A stretch of DNA of 57,331 nt from Pseudomonadota bacterium (lineage in GTDB: Bacteria; Desulfobacterota; Syntrophorhabdia; Syntrophorhabdales; Syntrophorhabdaceae), in contig JAPLKA010000044.1 of assembly GCA_026388315.1 (NCBI GenBank), forward strand, positions 1 through 57,331. The letters are read 5' to 3'. The position numbers and the translations under genes were made by a program. The notes under the pieces are model-generated. The model worked only from the letters and a program-made list of their open reading frames with translations, was not told where the DNA came from and did no database searches. Each line of letters starts with the position of its first letter. Position 1 is the stretch's first letter. Below, piece after piece: positions 43,901-52,634 of the stretch.

Positions 43901-46264
43901 ATGAACAGTACTAAACCGGAAAAGGATCCTCAGAAAAACCGTCTTCACATTTTACTCATCGCTGCCACAGCAATCGCAACCATCCTTATTAGTCTCTATT
44001 GTCTTGTCTCCGGATCGTTTATTGTGTTTCAGAATCTCTTCTATATCCCTATTATTCTGAGCTGTGTGTATTACGCAATGCGAGGATTTATATATTCTAT
44101 ATGCCTTGCTATTATTTATTTCTTCCTCATTCTCACCTTTACATCAGACAGTAACATCATATTGCAGGCATTGATAAGAGTTGCTCTGTTTATTGCCATC
44201 GGGGGAATCATCACATTCTTGTCGGTGCAACGCAAGCGTTTGGAGAAGGCATTGCAGGAAGAGAGGGAGAAGTTCCGGACTGTGGCGGACTTTACCTATG
44301 ACTGGGTGTACTGGACTGATCCACAGCGGAATCTTATATACGTATCCCCCTCCTGCGAAAGGATAAGTGGTTACAGGTCTGAAGAATTCATGGCCGATGC
44401 AGGGTTAATATACCACATCGTTCATCCTGATGATCAGGATCTGTTCAGACGTCATGCGGATGAGTGCCATAACCTGATGGCTAACGAAACGGGCAAGGTT
44501 GAGTTCCGCATTGTGAACCGGAGCAGCAAGGAACACTGGATTGCTCATCTATGTCAACCTGTTTATAACAGCGAAGGACAGTTCCTTGGTCGATGCTCCA
44601 GCAACCGTGACATCACCGAGCAGAAACACGCCGAAACGCTTATTCAGGAATCGGAAGAAAGATACAGGATGGCAATCGAGCACTCAAATGACGGGGTGGC
44701 CCTTGTTGAGGGAGATTATCATATATATGTGAACCAGAAATTCCTCGACATCTTTGGCTATGAAAAACCAGAGGATATTTTAGGAAAATCTCCCTATATG
44801 GTACTCCACCCTGACGATCGCGAAATGGTTCTGGAGTATAACCGGAAAAGGCAAAGAGGAGAACCGGTTCCCTCAAAATATGAATTCAAAGGGATTAGGA
44901 AAGACGGCACCACTCTGTTTGTCGAAGTCTCTGTAGCAAAAATTACCTATAACGGGAAACCGGTTTCACTTGCCTATCTCAGGGACATTACCGACCGCAA
45001 GAAGGCAGAAGAGGCACTATGCGAGAGCGAAGAGAAATTCAGGACAATTTTTGATAGGGCCGGTGACGGGATTCTTCTTGCTGATCCTATAACCAAAAAA
45101 TTTCTTCAGGGGAACGCTGCCATATGCTCCATGCTGGGATATACAAAAGAAGAGATCAAAAATCTTACCGTCTACGATATCCACCCACCGGAGGATATCT
45201 CCCATATTCTTGATGAGTTTGAAAAACAGCTAAAAGGGGAGAAAGTTCTTGCCGAGGACCTGCCGGTATTGAGAAAAGACGGGTCAATCTTCTATGCCGA
45301 TATAGACTCTACCCCCACTACCATTGGGGGAATGCGTTACCTTATGGGCATCTTCCGTGACATTACCGACCGCAAGCAGGCAGAAGAGATGCTTCTTAAC
45401 GAGAGAAAAAAGTTTCTCACCCTTTCCGAGAATGCACCTTTTGGAATGGTTCTGATTGATACAAAAGAAAATTTTATCTACATCAATCCAAAATTCAAAG
45501 AGCTGTTCGGATATGATATAGAGGATATTCCTGATGGACGAACATGGTTTAAAAAGGCATACCCTGATCCTGAGTACAGAAAAACAGTTATCTCAACATG
45601 GGTAGAAGACTTAAAACAGGCAAAAGAAGGTCAAAAAATACCAAGGATATTCAAGGTAAACTGTAAGGACGGTACGGAGAAGATTGTTAACTTTATCCCT
45701 GTCCAGCTCGAAACAGGAGAGCATATAATAAGTTGTGATGACATCACCGAACAGAAACGCCTTGAGGAGCAACTTCACACCATGTCCCTTACAGATGAGC
45801 TCACAGGCTTATATAACAGAAGGGGGTTCTTCACCCTTGCCCAGCAGCAGATGAAGGTAACAGAGAGGACAAAGAAAGACATGCTCCTCTTCTTTGTTGA
45901 TCTGGATAGGATGAAGCAGATTAATGACACATTGGGTCATCAGGAAGGAGATAAGGCGCTTGTTGAGATTGCAACTATCCTCAAAGAGGTATTCAGGGAA
46001 TCGGATATCATAGGCCGTATGGGAGGGGATGAATTTGCAATCCTCGCAATAGATACCACTGATGAAACCAGAGAAGTCCTCATGAAGCGTCTGCATAATT
46101 ACCTTGATGATTACAACAAACCTGAAGGGAGAAACTACACACTCTCCCTGAGCATGGGTATAGCGCACTATGAACCTGAAAAACCCTCAACTCTCGATGA
46201 ACTTATCGCTCAGGCAGACACGTTGATGTATGAAGAAAAAAAGAGAAAGCATCTGTTATTGTAA
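43901..46264 (+). CDS. Membrane-bound diguanylate cyclase with multiple PAS domains
   Basis: A 787-residue protein. Residues ~17-110 hold about four membrane helices (IAATAIATILISLYCLV, LFYIPIILSCVYYAM, CLAIIYFFLILTF, VALFIAIGGIITFL). Four PAS domains follow (~125-250, 255-370, 380-495, 505-620), then GGDEF (~630-785) with IGRMGGDEFAIL and the RESD inhibitory site. The last PAS plus GGDEF is close in sequence to the 28830 protein, indicating duplication within this lineage. GGAGAGG precedes the start. It overlaps the convergent HD-GYP gene by 9 nt. Confidence 0.92.
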   Translation: MNSTKPEKDPQKNRLHILLIAATAIATILISLYCLVSGSFIVFQNLFYIPIILSCVYYAMRGFIYSICLAIIYFFLILTFTSDSNIILQALIRVALFIAIGGIITFLSVQRKRLEKALQEEREKFRTVADFTYDWVYWTDPQRNLIYVSPSCERISGYRSEEFMADAGLIYHIVHPDDQDLFRRHADECHNLMANETGKVEFRIVNRSSKEHWIAHLCQPVYNSEGQFLGRCSSNRDITEQKHAETLIQESEERYRMAIEHSNDGVALVEGDYHIYVNQKFLDIFGYEKPEDILGKSPYMVLHPDDREMVLEYNRKRQRGEPVPSKYEFKGIRKDGTTLFVEVSVAKITYNGKPVSLAYLRDITDRKKAEEALCESEEKFRTIFDRAGDGILLADPITKKFLQGNAAICSMLGYTKEEIKNLTVYDIHPPEDISHILDEFEKQLKGEKVLAEDLPVLRKDGSIFYADIDSTPTTIGGMRYLMGIFRDITDRKQAEEMLLNERKKFLTLSENAPFGMVLIDTKENFIYINPKFKELFGYDIEDIPDGRTWFKKAYPDPEYRKTVISTWVEDLKQAKEGQKIPRIFKVNCKDGTEKIVNFIPVQLETGEHIISCDDITEQKRLEEQLHTMSLTDELTGLYNRRGFFTLAQQQMKVTERTKKDMLLFFVDLDRMKQINDTLGHQEGDKALVEIATILKEVFRESDIIGRMGGDEFAILAIDTTDETREVLMKRLHNYLDDYNKPEGRNYTLSLSMGIAHYEPEKPSTLDELIAQADTLMYEEKKRKHLLL

Positions 46265-47884
46265 CGTAAATCCCTTCTCGTTAAACAATCTCAGGCATGC
46301 ATTTACCGCCTCATCATCATAGAAAATCCCTTTATTTTTCAAGATTTCCTCAAGGGCTACATCAATACCAAGCGCCGGACGATAAGGACGATAAGATGCA
46401 ATAGCCTCTACCACATCGGCAACTGCGAGGATTCGCGCTTCAAGGGATATCTCCTCCCCCCTCAATTCCTGGGGATAGCCTGATCCATCCATCTTTTCAT
46501 GATGCTGGAGGATAATGGTAGCAATAGGCCAGGGGAATTCCACATCCTTCAGAATATCATATCCTGTCTGAGGATGATCTTTAATGAGTTCGAACTCTTT
46601 CTTTGTCAGTTTTCCCGGTTTGCTTAATATCTCGGCAGGCACAGAGATCTTTCCGATGTCATGGATTACCCCTGCCATACGGATTCCTTCAATCGTATTA
46701 TGTGAAAGATTCATCTCGGTGGCTATGGCGCGGGCAAGATTCGCCACCCGTCTCTGATGGCCCGCTGTATAGGGGTCTCTCGTTTCCACCACCTGGGCTA
46801 TTACCTGAATGGTTGCCCCCATAGCCTCCCGGAGGTTCTCCAGGGTATCTTCGAGCTTCTCCTCTGCCTGCTTGCGGTCGGTAATATCACGGACAATCGC
46901 TTGAAGGAAAACTTCATTGCCTACATCGACACGGCTGAAACTTACCTCAGCATCAAAAAGGCCCCCATCATATCTGCAGTTTTTCCATTCAAAAAACTGT
47001 GGTTTCCCGGATAACGTAAGACTTACCTTTTCAAAGATTTTTTCTTTTGAATCCCTTCCGTCCGGCTGGAGTCGGGGTGAGAATTCAACAGGAGAGTGCC
47101 CGATAATCTGATCCCTGGTACACCCGAACATGCTTAAGGTCTTGGTATTACAATCAACGAATGCCTCTCCTTTGAGGAGAAATATCGCATCATTGGCACA
47201 TTCAAAAAGGGACTTGTATTTAGACTCACTCTCTCTCAACGCCTCTGTAATCTGTTTCCTTGAAAGAGCAAAAGCAAAAATCTCTCCCACTATTTTAAGC
47301 AAAGCGATTATGTTCTCAGACCATGTCTTATTTGAATGAACGTTTTCAAACCCGATGAACCCTATAGCGGAATAGCCGGATATTATGGGCACAGCGACAA
47401 TGGATCGAATTCCTCCCCGTAAAAACTCTTCTTTTTCCGCCGTTGCTTCAGGCGGAAGCCGAGTAACATCAGGAATATGCACCACTTCAAAACCATTTAT
47501 CCTCTCATAAAGCCACGAGAGATCATCGGTCGATATGCTATGAGCGGTTTGTATCTGTGTTTCTACCCCCTTTGCGCACCACTCATGGGTTCTGCTCATA
47601 TTCTTTCCGCTGTCATAAAACTGAAAAACATAACTCCGGTCAACACCGGCAAAACTTCCTATAGCCTTCAATACATCGCTTATCCCATCGTCAACTTCAT
47701 CCGGGGAGAGAATTATAAAGTTTGTAGAAAGGCCCAGGATCAATCTTAATAGTGCTTCAGCATCTCCAGGTGCGGCATATGCATTCATATGGTCAGCACC
47801 TCTCTCTTCCGGAGGAGAAGCCTGTGCCTCGATCTTCTCCAATTCCTGTGTCTTCGACTTTTCTACTTTGTATTTGTCTTTCAT
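46256..47884 (-). CDS. GAF-PAS-HD-GYP c-di-GMP phosphodiesterase
   Basis: A 542-residue cytoplasmic protein. A GAF domain (~50-205: SRTHEWCAKGV, AVPIISGYSAIGFIGFE) is followed by PAS (~215-340) and HD-GYP (~355-535). Catalytic motifs are VIHDIGKISVP, DHPQTGYDIL, LQHHEKMDGSGYP and ILAVADVVEAI, so hydrolysis of c-di-GMP is expected. It faces the membrane diguanylate cyclase tail to tail, a make/break pair that could act on a shared pool. Confidence 0.93.
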   Translation of the reverse strand: MKDKYKVEKSKTQELEKIEAQASPPEERGADHMNAYAAPGDAEALLRLILGLSTNFIILSPDEVDDGISDVLKAIGSFAGVDRSYVFQFYDSGKNMSRTHEWCAKGVETQIQTAHSISTDDLSWLYERINGFEVVHIPDVTRLPPEATAEKEEFLRGGIRSIVAVPIISGYSAIGFIGFENVHSNKTWSENIIALLKIVGEIFAFALSRKQITEALRESESKYKSLFECANDAIFLLKGEAFVDCNTKTLSMFGCTRDQIIGHSPVEFSPRLQPDGRDSKEKIFEKVSLTLSGKPQFFEWKNCRYDGGLFDAEVSFSRVDVGNEVFLQAIVRDITDRKQAEEKLEDTLENLREAMGATIQVIAQVVETRDPYTAGHQRRVANLARAIATEMNLSHNTIEGIRMAGVIHDIGKISVPAEILSKPGKLTKKEFELIKDHPQTGYDILKDVEFPWPIATIILQHHEKMDGSGYPQELRGEEISLEARILAVADVVEAIASYRPYRPALGIDVALEEILKNKGIFYDDEAVNACLRLFNEKGFTLQ

Positions 47885-47926
47885 TTCAAATGCTTCCCAA
47901 AGGCATTAATTATCCTTTTGCTGGAT

Positions 47927-48715
47927 TTATTTCCCCTTAAACACGGGCTTCCGCTTTTCGAGAAACGATCTTGCTGCCTCTACATGGTCTTCCGTCTCGG
48001 AAAGAAGCGATAATTGAGATGATATGTAGTCAAGATGCGCCCTGAGTGTATTCGTTTGCCCCTGGTAAACTGCCCTCTTCATCATCCGGATAGCGAGCGG
48101 GGGTTTTTCTGCAATTTTTTCAGCAAGTTTTATCGTCTCTTCCATGAGGCGGTCATGAGGTACAACACGGTTCACAATGCCCAGCTTAAGCGCCTCCTCG
48201 GGGCTGATGATTTCACCCGTGAAGAGAAGTTCAAGCGCCTTTGATACCCCTACCAGCCGGGGCAGGAAATATGCACCGCCATCTCCCGGGATAAGCCCCA
48301 TCATGATATAGGATTCTGCAAGTTTTGCCTTATCGGAACAGACCCTCATGTCACACATGATGGCCATATCCATTCCAGCGCCCATGGCCGCTCCATTAAT
48401 CGCTGCGATGACAGGCTTGTCAAGGTCTTCAAGTGTCAGGACTATCCGGTGAACACCGTCCCAGAGGAACCTCTTCATGTCCCATGATTTCAGCTTTCCC
48501 TCTGCCATATCACGAATATCCCCGCCGGAGCAGAATGTATCGCCTTTCCCGGTCACAACGATTACCCTTACTCTGTCGTCTTCTTTTGCTTCTTCAAGAT
48601 ACTCACGCCACAGCCTGATCATCTCCGGGCTGAATGCGTTTTTCGCCTCAGGCCGGTTAAGGGTAATCGAGGCAATATGACCCTTTACTTCATACAATAC
48701 ATGCTCTTCATTCAT
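47927..48715 (-). CDS. Enoyl-CoA hydratase/isomerase family protein
   Basis: A 262-residue crotonase-fold protein: ASITLNRPEAKNAFSPEM, CSGGDIRDMAE with the oxyanion-hole region, AINGAAMGAGMDMAIMCDMRV and LIPGDGGAYFLPRLVG. It acts on an acyl-CoA thioester; the substrate is not predictable. It is 42 nt upstream of the HD-GYP gene on the same strand but functionally unrelated. No other beta-oxidation gene is adjacent. Confidence 0.9.
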   Translation of the reverse strand: MNEEHVLYEVKGHIASITLNRPEAKNAFSPEMIRLWREYLEEAKEDDRVRVIVVTGKGDTFCSGGDIRDMAEGKLKSWDMKRFLWDGVHRIVLTLEDLDKPVIAAINGAAMGAGMDMAIMCDMRVCSDKAKLAESYIMMGLIPGDGGAYFLPRLVGVSKALELLFTGEIISPEEALKLGIVNRVVPHDRLMEETIKLAEKIAEKPPLAIRMMKRAVYQGQTNTLRAHLDYISSQLSLLSETEDHVEAARSFLEKRKPVFKGK

Positions 48716-48729
48716 AATCTTTCATCCTC

Positions 48730-49647
48730 TTATTGCGCCGGAATGCGGGCTTGTATCCTGTCAATTAACAAGGTGCCTTTTGATGGATCATTGATGTTGG
48801 AAACGCCGATAAGATAGCACCCTGACTGGCGAAGTATAAGACCTTTATACAAAGGGTCCAGCGTGATAAGGGTCGTGCCGCCCGGATTCTTTGTGAGTTG
48901 TGGTTGAACGCCTGCCTCTTTCAGATAATTCACATAGCGGCTGAGTGTATCACCTGAGGCATTTACCGATTCATTGAAAACAACAAAAACCCTCACAGGC
49001 TCACCATCAAGGTTTGCCCTTGCTACCAGACCTTTTTTAAAGAATGCATATCCGAGAACACTCTGGGAGATATATGTTTCTGTGCGGGGAGTAATATCGG
49101 GAATGTTCAGGAATTCCAATTCTTCAGGGCGGGAAGACCCACCGGGGATGTTTTTCGCAATCGCTTTTGCACAGTCGATGAACACATCGGGTTCAGGATT
49201 CATAGAGCCTGACGCAGAAAGTTGCACAAAATACCTGTCCTGGTAGAACATCAACTGCGAATCATTTACGAAGCTTCCGCTCCCGATTTTTGCCTCCGGT
49301 GAATCCGGATTTCGATAGCGGGAATATATGCCAAAGGCATCGAGCGGCGAGCCCATTTTATAAATATCCACAGCAAGAGCCTTATCCGGATTGTCTTTGC
49401 TTATGTAGAGCGCTGCGCCGAGGGCTTCAAAACCATAGGGTAAATAAAGTTCAGCTTCGCCGTTGATATGCTTGTAGAGGTTGTCCGGGTTGAATGTTTT
49501 TGTTTTGCCTTCCAACGTCCACCCTTCTGAAAAACCAGGCGCTGGCATCACATGTTTCACAATCATATCAGCAGGTGCAGCATAGGTATTGACGGCAAAA
49601 AACGAAAGCAAAAAAATGAAAACCAACATTGTAATCCGTTTGCGCAT
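48730..49647 (-). CDS. Exported DUF6599 family protein
   Basis: About 305 residues. A signal peptide (MLVFIFLLSFFAVNTYA) precedes a domain with LYKHINGEAELYLPYGFEALG, VDIYKMGSPLDAFGIYSRYRNPD and FYQDRYFVQLSAS (cited in part), typical of DUF6599. Function unknown. ATG at 49647 is chosen since GAGGTG lies 5 nt upstream. The longer frame to 49695 runs into a REP-like repeat. It precedes the enoyl-CoA hydratase by 14 nt and follows the aldo/keto reductase. Confidence 0.85.
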   Translation of the reverse strand: MRKRITMLVFIFLLSFFAVNTYAAPADMIVKHVMPAPGFSEGWTLEGKTKTFNPDNLYKHINGEAELYLPYGFEALGAALYISKDNPDKALAVDIYKMGSPLDAFGIYSRYRNPDSPEAKIGSGSFVNDSQLMFYQDRYFVQLSASGSMNPEPDVFIDCAKAIAKNIPGGSSRPEELEFLNIPDITPRTETYISQSVLGYAFFKKGLVARANLDGEPVRVFVVFNESVNASGDTLSRYVNYLKEAGVQPQLTKNPGGTTLITLDPLYKGLILRQSGCYLIGVSNINDPSKGTLLIDRIQARIPAQ

Positions 49648-49662
49648 TGTCACCTCATCACT

Positions 49663-49699
49663 CAGATTACCACGCTTCCCGGCGGTCGCTCGCAATGAC
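49663..49699. repeat. REP-like GTCATTGCGAG element, reverse copy
   Basis: In reverse the sequence reads GTCATTGCGAGCGACCGCC then GGGAAGCGTGGTAATCTGAG, matching the 31580 copy at both ends (GTCATTGCGAGC and GTGGYAATCT). It lies just upstream of the DUF6599 gene. Confidence 0.6.
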
Positions 49700-49712
49700 T
49701 TTATTTTTTTTG

Positions 49713-50885
49713 TTATGCAAATAACATCCGCGCCTTTTGCATCTTATCAGCAATATTCAAACCGTTGGCACAATGAGCAACACATTCAGTACAGTTAGAG
49801 CATGCAAAAGCGGATTCGTTCTGTTGCAGTTCATCATAGGTGGATCGGGCAAGTTCATAATTTCCATACCCGTCCGCATACATGATAGAACGGTTAATGG
49901 TGCTGATGGCAACATTTTGCGGGCATGTGGGCTCACACTGTGCACAGAGATGGCAATAATAGGGGGTGATGGCTTCGGCATAACGCTCAAGGATCTGCCC
50001 ATCCCTCCGGGTCAACCTCATTCCCATAACCGCTGTGGCTTCCTGAAGCATACTCATATCCTTCATGCCTGGAATTGCACATGCCACATTCGTGTCCTGG
50101 AGCACCCACTTGAGCGCTGCCTGGTGGGGACTGATGGGCCCGAGCGCATCCGTCTTGTATCCTCCTACCTGGGTTTTCATGGCAACGATGCCAATGCCTG
50201 CCTTTGCGGCGCGGGCAATTGCCTCCTTCACAGCCGGTTCGCTCTTGTAGTTATAAGCCACCAGCGCCATATCAAAGAATTTACCCGGGTCATTTGTAAT
50301 GGCCTTTAGAACGTCAGCCTGATTTGTGTGGGTTGTAATACCAAAAAAACGGACCTTGCCCTGCTTGCGAAGCTCCAGCAGCGCTTCCCGGGTTTCAGGA
50401 TTCATCGCCCTTTCTCCGCTCGTCAGGCTGTGGAGCTGGATCACATCGATATAGTCTATTTGGAGTTTTGAGAGACTTGTTTCAACGTCTTTGAAGATAT
50501 CCTTCTTTGACTGGGAGGTCTGCGGTGTTTTGGTTGCTACATAGACCTTGTCTCTGCGGCCTTTCAGGGCTTTTCCGACAATTTCCTCGTTCCTGCCGTT
50601 CATGTATCTTCGCGCAGTATCAACATAATTTACACCGAGATCAAAGGCAGCCTCCATCGGCTCATAGTCCGGGGTAAGCATGGCGCCGAAGCTTACAACC
50701 GTCACTTTCAGTCCCGTCCTGCCGAGCGTCCGGTAGACCGGAGTTGTGCCCGGCCTTGAAGCAGGTGAAGCGGCCTCTGTTGTTCTGCCCAAACCGCCCA
50801 AACCTGCTGCCGCAGCCACTCCCATAACTCCAAATTTCAAAAATGCCCTGCGATTCATCGAATTATGATCTTTTGTTTTGCTCAT
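49713..50885 (-). CDS. Tat-exported aldo/keto reductase with C-terminal 2x[4Fe-4S] domain
   Basis: A 390-residue protein. The N-terminus MNRRAFLKFGVMGVAAAAG is a Tat signal. The barrel carries the tetrad Asp/Tyr in YVDTARRYMNGR, Lys in YVATKTPQ and His in IDVIQLHSL. The last ~90 residues have CHLCAQCEPTCPQNVA and CSNCTECVAHC for two clusters. It would act as a periplasmic oxidoreductase taking electrons through Fe-S centres rather than only NADPH. tatA-tatC are at 10.8 kb. Confidence 0.9.
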   Translation of the reverse strand: MSKTKDHNSMNRRAFLKFGVMGVAAAAGLGGLGRTTEAASPASRPGTTPVYRTLGRTGLKVTVVSFGAMLTPDYEPMEAAFDLGVNYVDTARRYMNGRNEEIVGKALKGRRDKVYVATKTPQTSQSKKDIFKDVETSLSKLQIDYIDVIQLHSLTSGERAMNPETREALLELRKQGKVRFFGITTHTNQADVLKAITNDPGKFFDMALVAYNYKSEPAVKEAIARAAKAGIGIVAMKTQVGGYKTDALGPISPHQAALKWVLQDTNVACAIPGMKDMSMLQEATAVMGMRLTRRDGQILERYAEAITPYYCHLCAQCEPTCPQNVAISTINRSIMYADGYGNYELARSTYDELQQNESAFACSNCTECVAHCANGLNIADKMQKARMLFA

Positions 50886-51066
50886 GGGAACCTCTCATCT
50901 TCGAGCATTAACCACTTTTCCATTATATCACACATAAATGATATTTGCATGAGACCATTCTGCTGATTATAAATGGCAAAGATTACGCAAAATTACAATC
51001 ATTTATTGACAATAATATGTAAAATAAAGCAAATTATTTTTAAATATCTGCACGAGGCATTGAAAA
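50886..51066. other. Divergent promoter region, AT-rich
   Basis: A 181-nt spacer between the divergent aldo/keto reductase and TPR/SH3 genes. It is AT-rich from 50930. GAGG lies 9 nt before the plus-strand ATG. No clear operator was recognised. Confidence 0.4.
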
Positions 51067-52623
51067 ATGAAAAAAGGGTTGTACGCTGTTGGTCAGTTAT
51101 TAATTCTGGTTATTGTTTTCGCTACCCCGCTTTTTGGCCAGGTAATGACGATTACAAAGGAATACGTTTACACCGGAAACGATTTCGATACAGCAGAAAC
51201 ATGCAAAATCATAGGTTTTGAGGAGGCAAAAAGGCTTATTTTTGATGAATTGGAAGCAAATTTAATCAGTGACAATAGATTTAAAAGGTTCCAATTACCA
51301 AAAAACAGGCTCATGGCTTACGCGGAAGGCATTGTAACACCGGAGATCAGCAATGAAAAATGGGATGGCAGGAACTATTCTTTCAAGATTCGGATTGAAA
51401 TAGATTCTGATAAGATATTGAATTTCACAGGTTTTCATTTTAAAGACAAGGAGAAAATAGAAGAACTTGAAGAAACGAAAAAGAACACTGAAGAAGCCTT
51501 AAAGAGAATTAAAAAACTACAGAAGGAAATCTCACCGGCTAAAAAAAACAGAGAAAAACAGGCTCAGTATCTTGCTGCTGTCGAACAATTAAATCTGGAA
51601 CAATGGATTGATGAAGGATATGTATTGATGAATAAGTCTCAATATAAGGCTTCGATAGAGACATTTGATAAAGCCATTGCATTTAAGCAAAAACCCCGCA
51701 GCATAAAACAGGAAACAAACAGTGGAACCGTTGCAGCACCCGCAGCCCATTTGAGATCACAACCATCACGCAACGCACCACCAGCCGGATATGTTACAAA
51801 GGGGACATTGCTGTTAATATTAGATGAATCGAAAGATGACAGCGGGGGGCTTTGGTACAGGATAAAACTTCCTGTTTCCAAAAAAGAGGCCTGGATAGCC
51901 AGCGGAGCAGTTACTCGAGCGAAACAGGATATACAGATCGGCGATAATAATATTTATTCCATTGCGCGGGCTTATACAGGCAGGGGAAATGCCAATGTGG
52001 AATCCGGTAAGTCAGATGCGGCAATAGACGATTATAATAAAGCTATTGAATTAAGTCCTCATTCTGCTGCCGCTTACAATTATCGTGGCCTGTCATATAT
52101 GAATCTTGGTGATTACAAAAAGGCAATAGAAGATTTTAGCATTGCAATCCAATTAAAACCGGACAACATCGCAGGGTATATTAACAGGGGTTTTGCCTAT
52201 TCGGAACTGAATGATTTTCAGAAAGCAAAAAAAGATCTCGATCATGCCATTCACATGGAACCCCGGAATGAATTTCCCTATTTAAGCCGTGGGCGGCTCT
52301 ATGCAAAATCAGGTGATTTTAAGGAAGCTATAAAAGATTACGATATGGCGCTTGCGCTAAATCCCAATATCAGCATTGCCTATGCCGGTAGAGGTATTAA
52401 CTACGCAGCATTGAAGAATTATGAAAAAGCCTTAAAAGATTTAAACACTGCAATCGAACTTAATCCTAAAAATACTGATGCCCTGTATAGCCTGGGCAGT
52501 GTCTACCTGAACATGGGAGAAACTGAAAAAGCAGTGGAAAATTATAAAGCTGCTGCCAGATTGGGCGACAAAGACGCTCAGGGATACTTGAAGAGAAAAG
52601 GCATTCTGTGGGATGAAAAATAA
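51067..52623 (+). CDS. Exported TPR protein with central SH3-type domain
   Basis: A 518-residue protein. A signal peptide (LLILVIVFATPLFG) precedes an N-terminal domain (~20-130). A coiled coil follows (~135-185, KIEELEETKKNTEEALKRIKKLQKEI in part). A bacterial SH3 domain spans ~215-285 (AHLRSQPSRNAPPAGYVTKGTLLLI, WYRIKLPVSKKEAWI in part), and about six TPR units run to ~510. It is probably a periplasmic scaffold. It is convergent with uvrC with an 11-nt gap. Confidence 0.87.
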   Translation: MKKGLYAVGQLLILVIVFATPLFGQVMTITKEYVYTGNDFDTAETCKIIGFEEAKRLIFDELEANLISDNRFKRFQLPKNRLMAYAEGIVTPEISNEKWDGRNYSFKIRIEIDSDKILNFTGFHFKDKEKIEELEETKKNTEEALKRIKKLQKEISPAKKNREKQAQYLAAVEQLNLEQWIDEGYVLMNKSQYKASIETFDKAIAFKQKPRSIKQETNSGTVAAPAAHLRSQPSRNAPPAGYVTKGTLLLILDESKDDSGGLWYRIKLPVSKKEAWIASGAVTRAKQDIQIGDNNIYSIARAYTGRGNANVESGKSDAAIDDYNKAIELSPHSAAAYNYRGLSYMNLGDYKKAIEDFSIAIQLKPDNIAGYINRGFAYSELNDFQKAKKDLDHAIHMEPRNEFPYLSRGRLYAKSGDFKEAIKDYDMALALNPNISIAYAGRGINYAALKNYEKALKDLNTAIELNPKNTDALYSLGSVYLNMGETEKAVENYKAAARLGDKDAQGYLKRKGILWDEK

Positions 52624-52634
52624 GTAAGCAGGTA

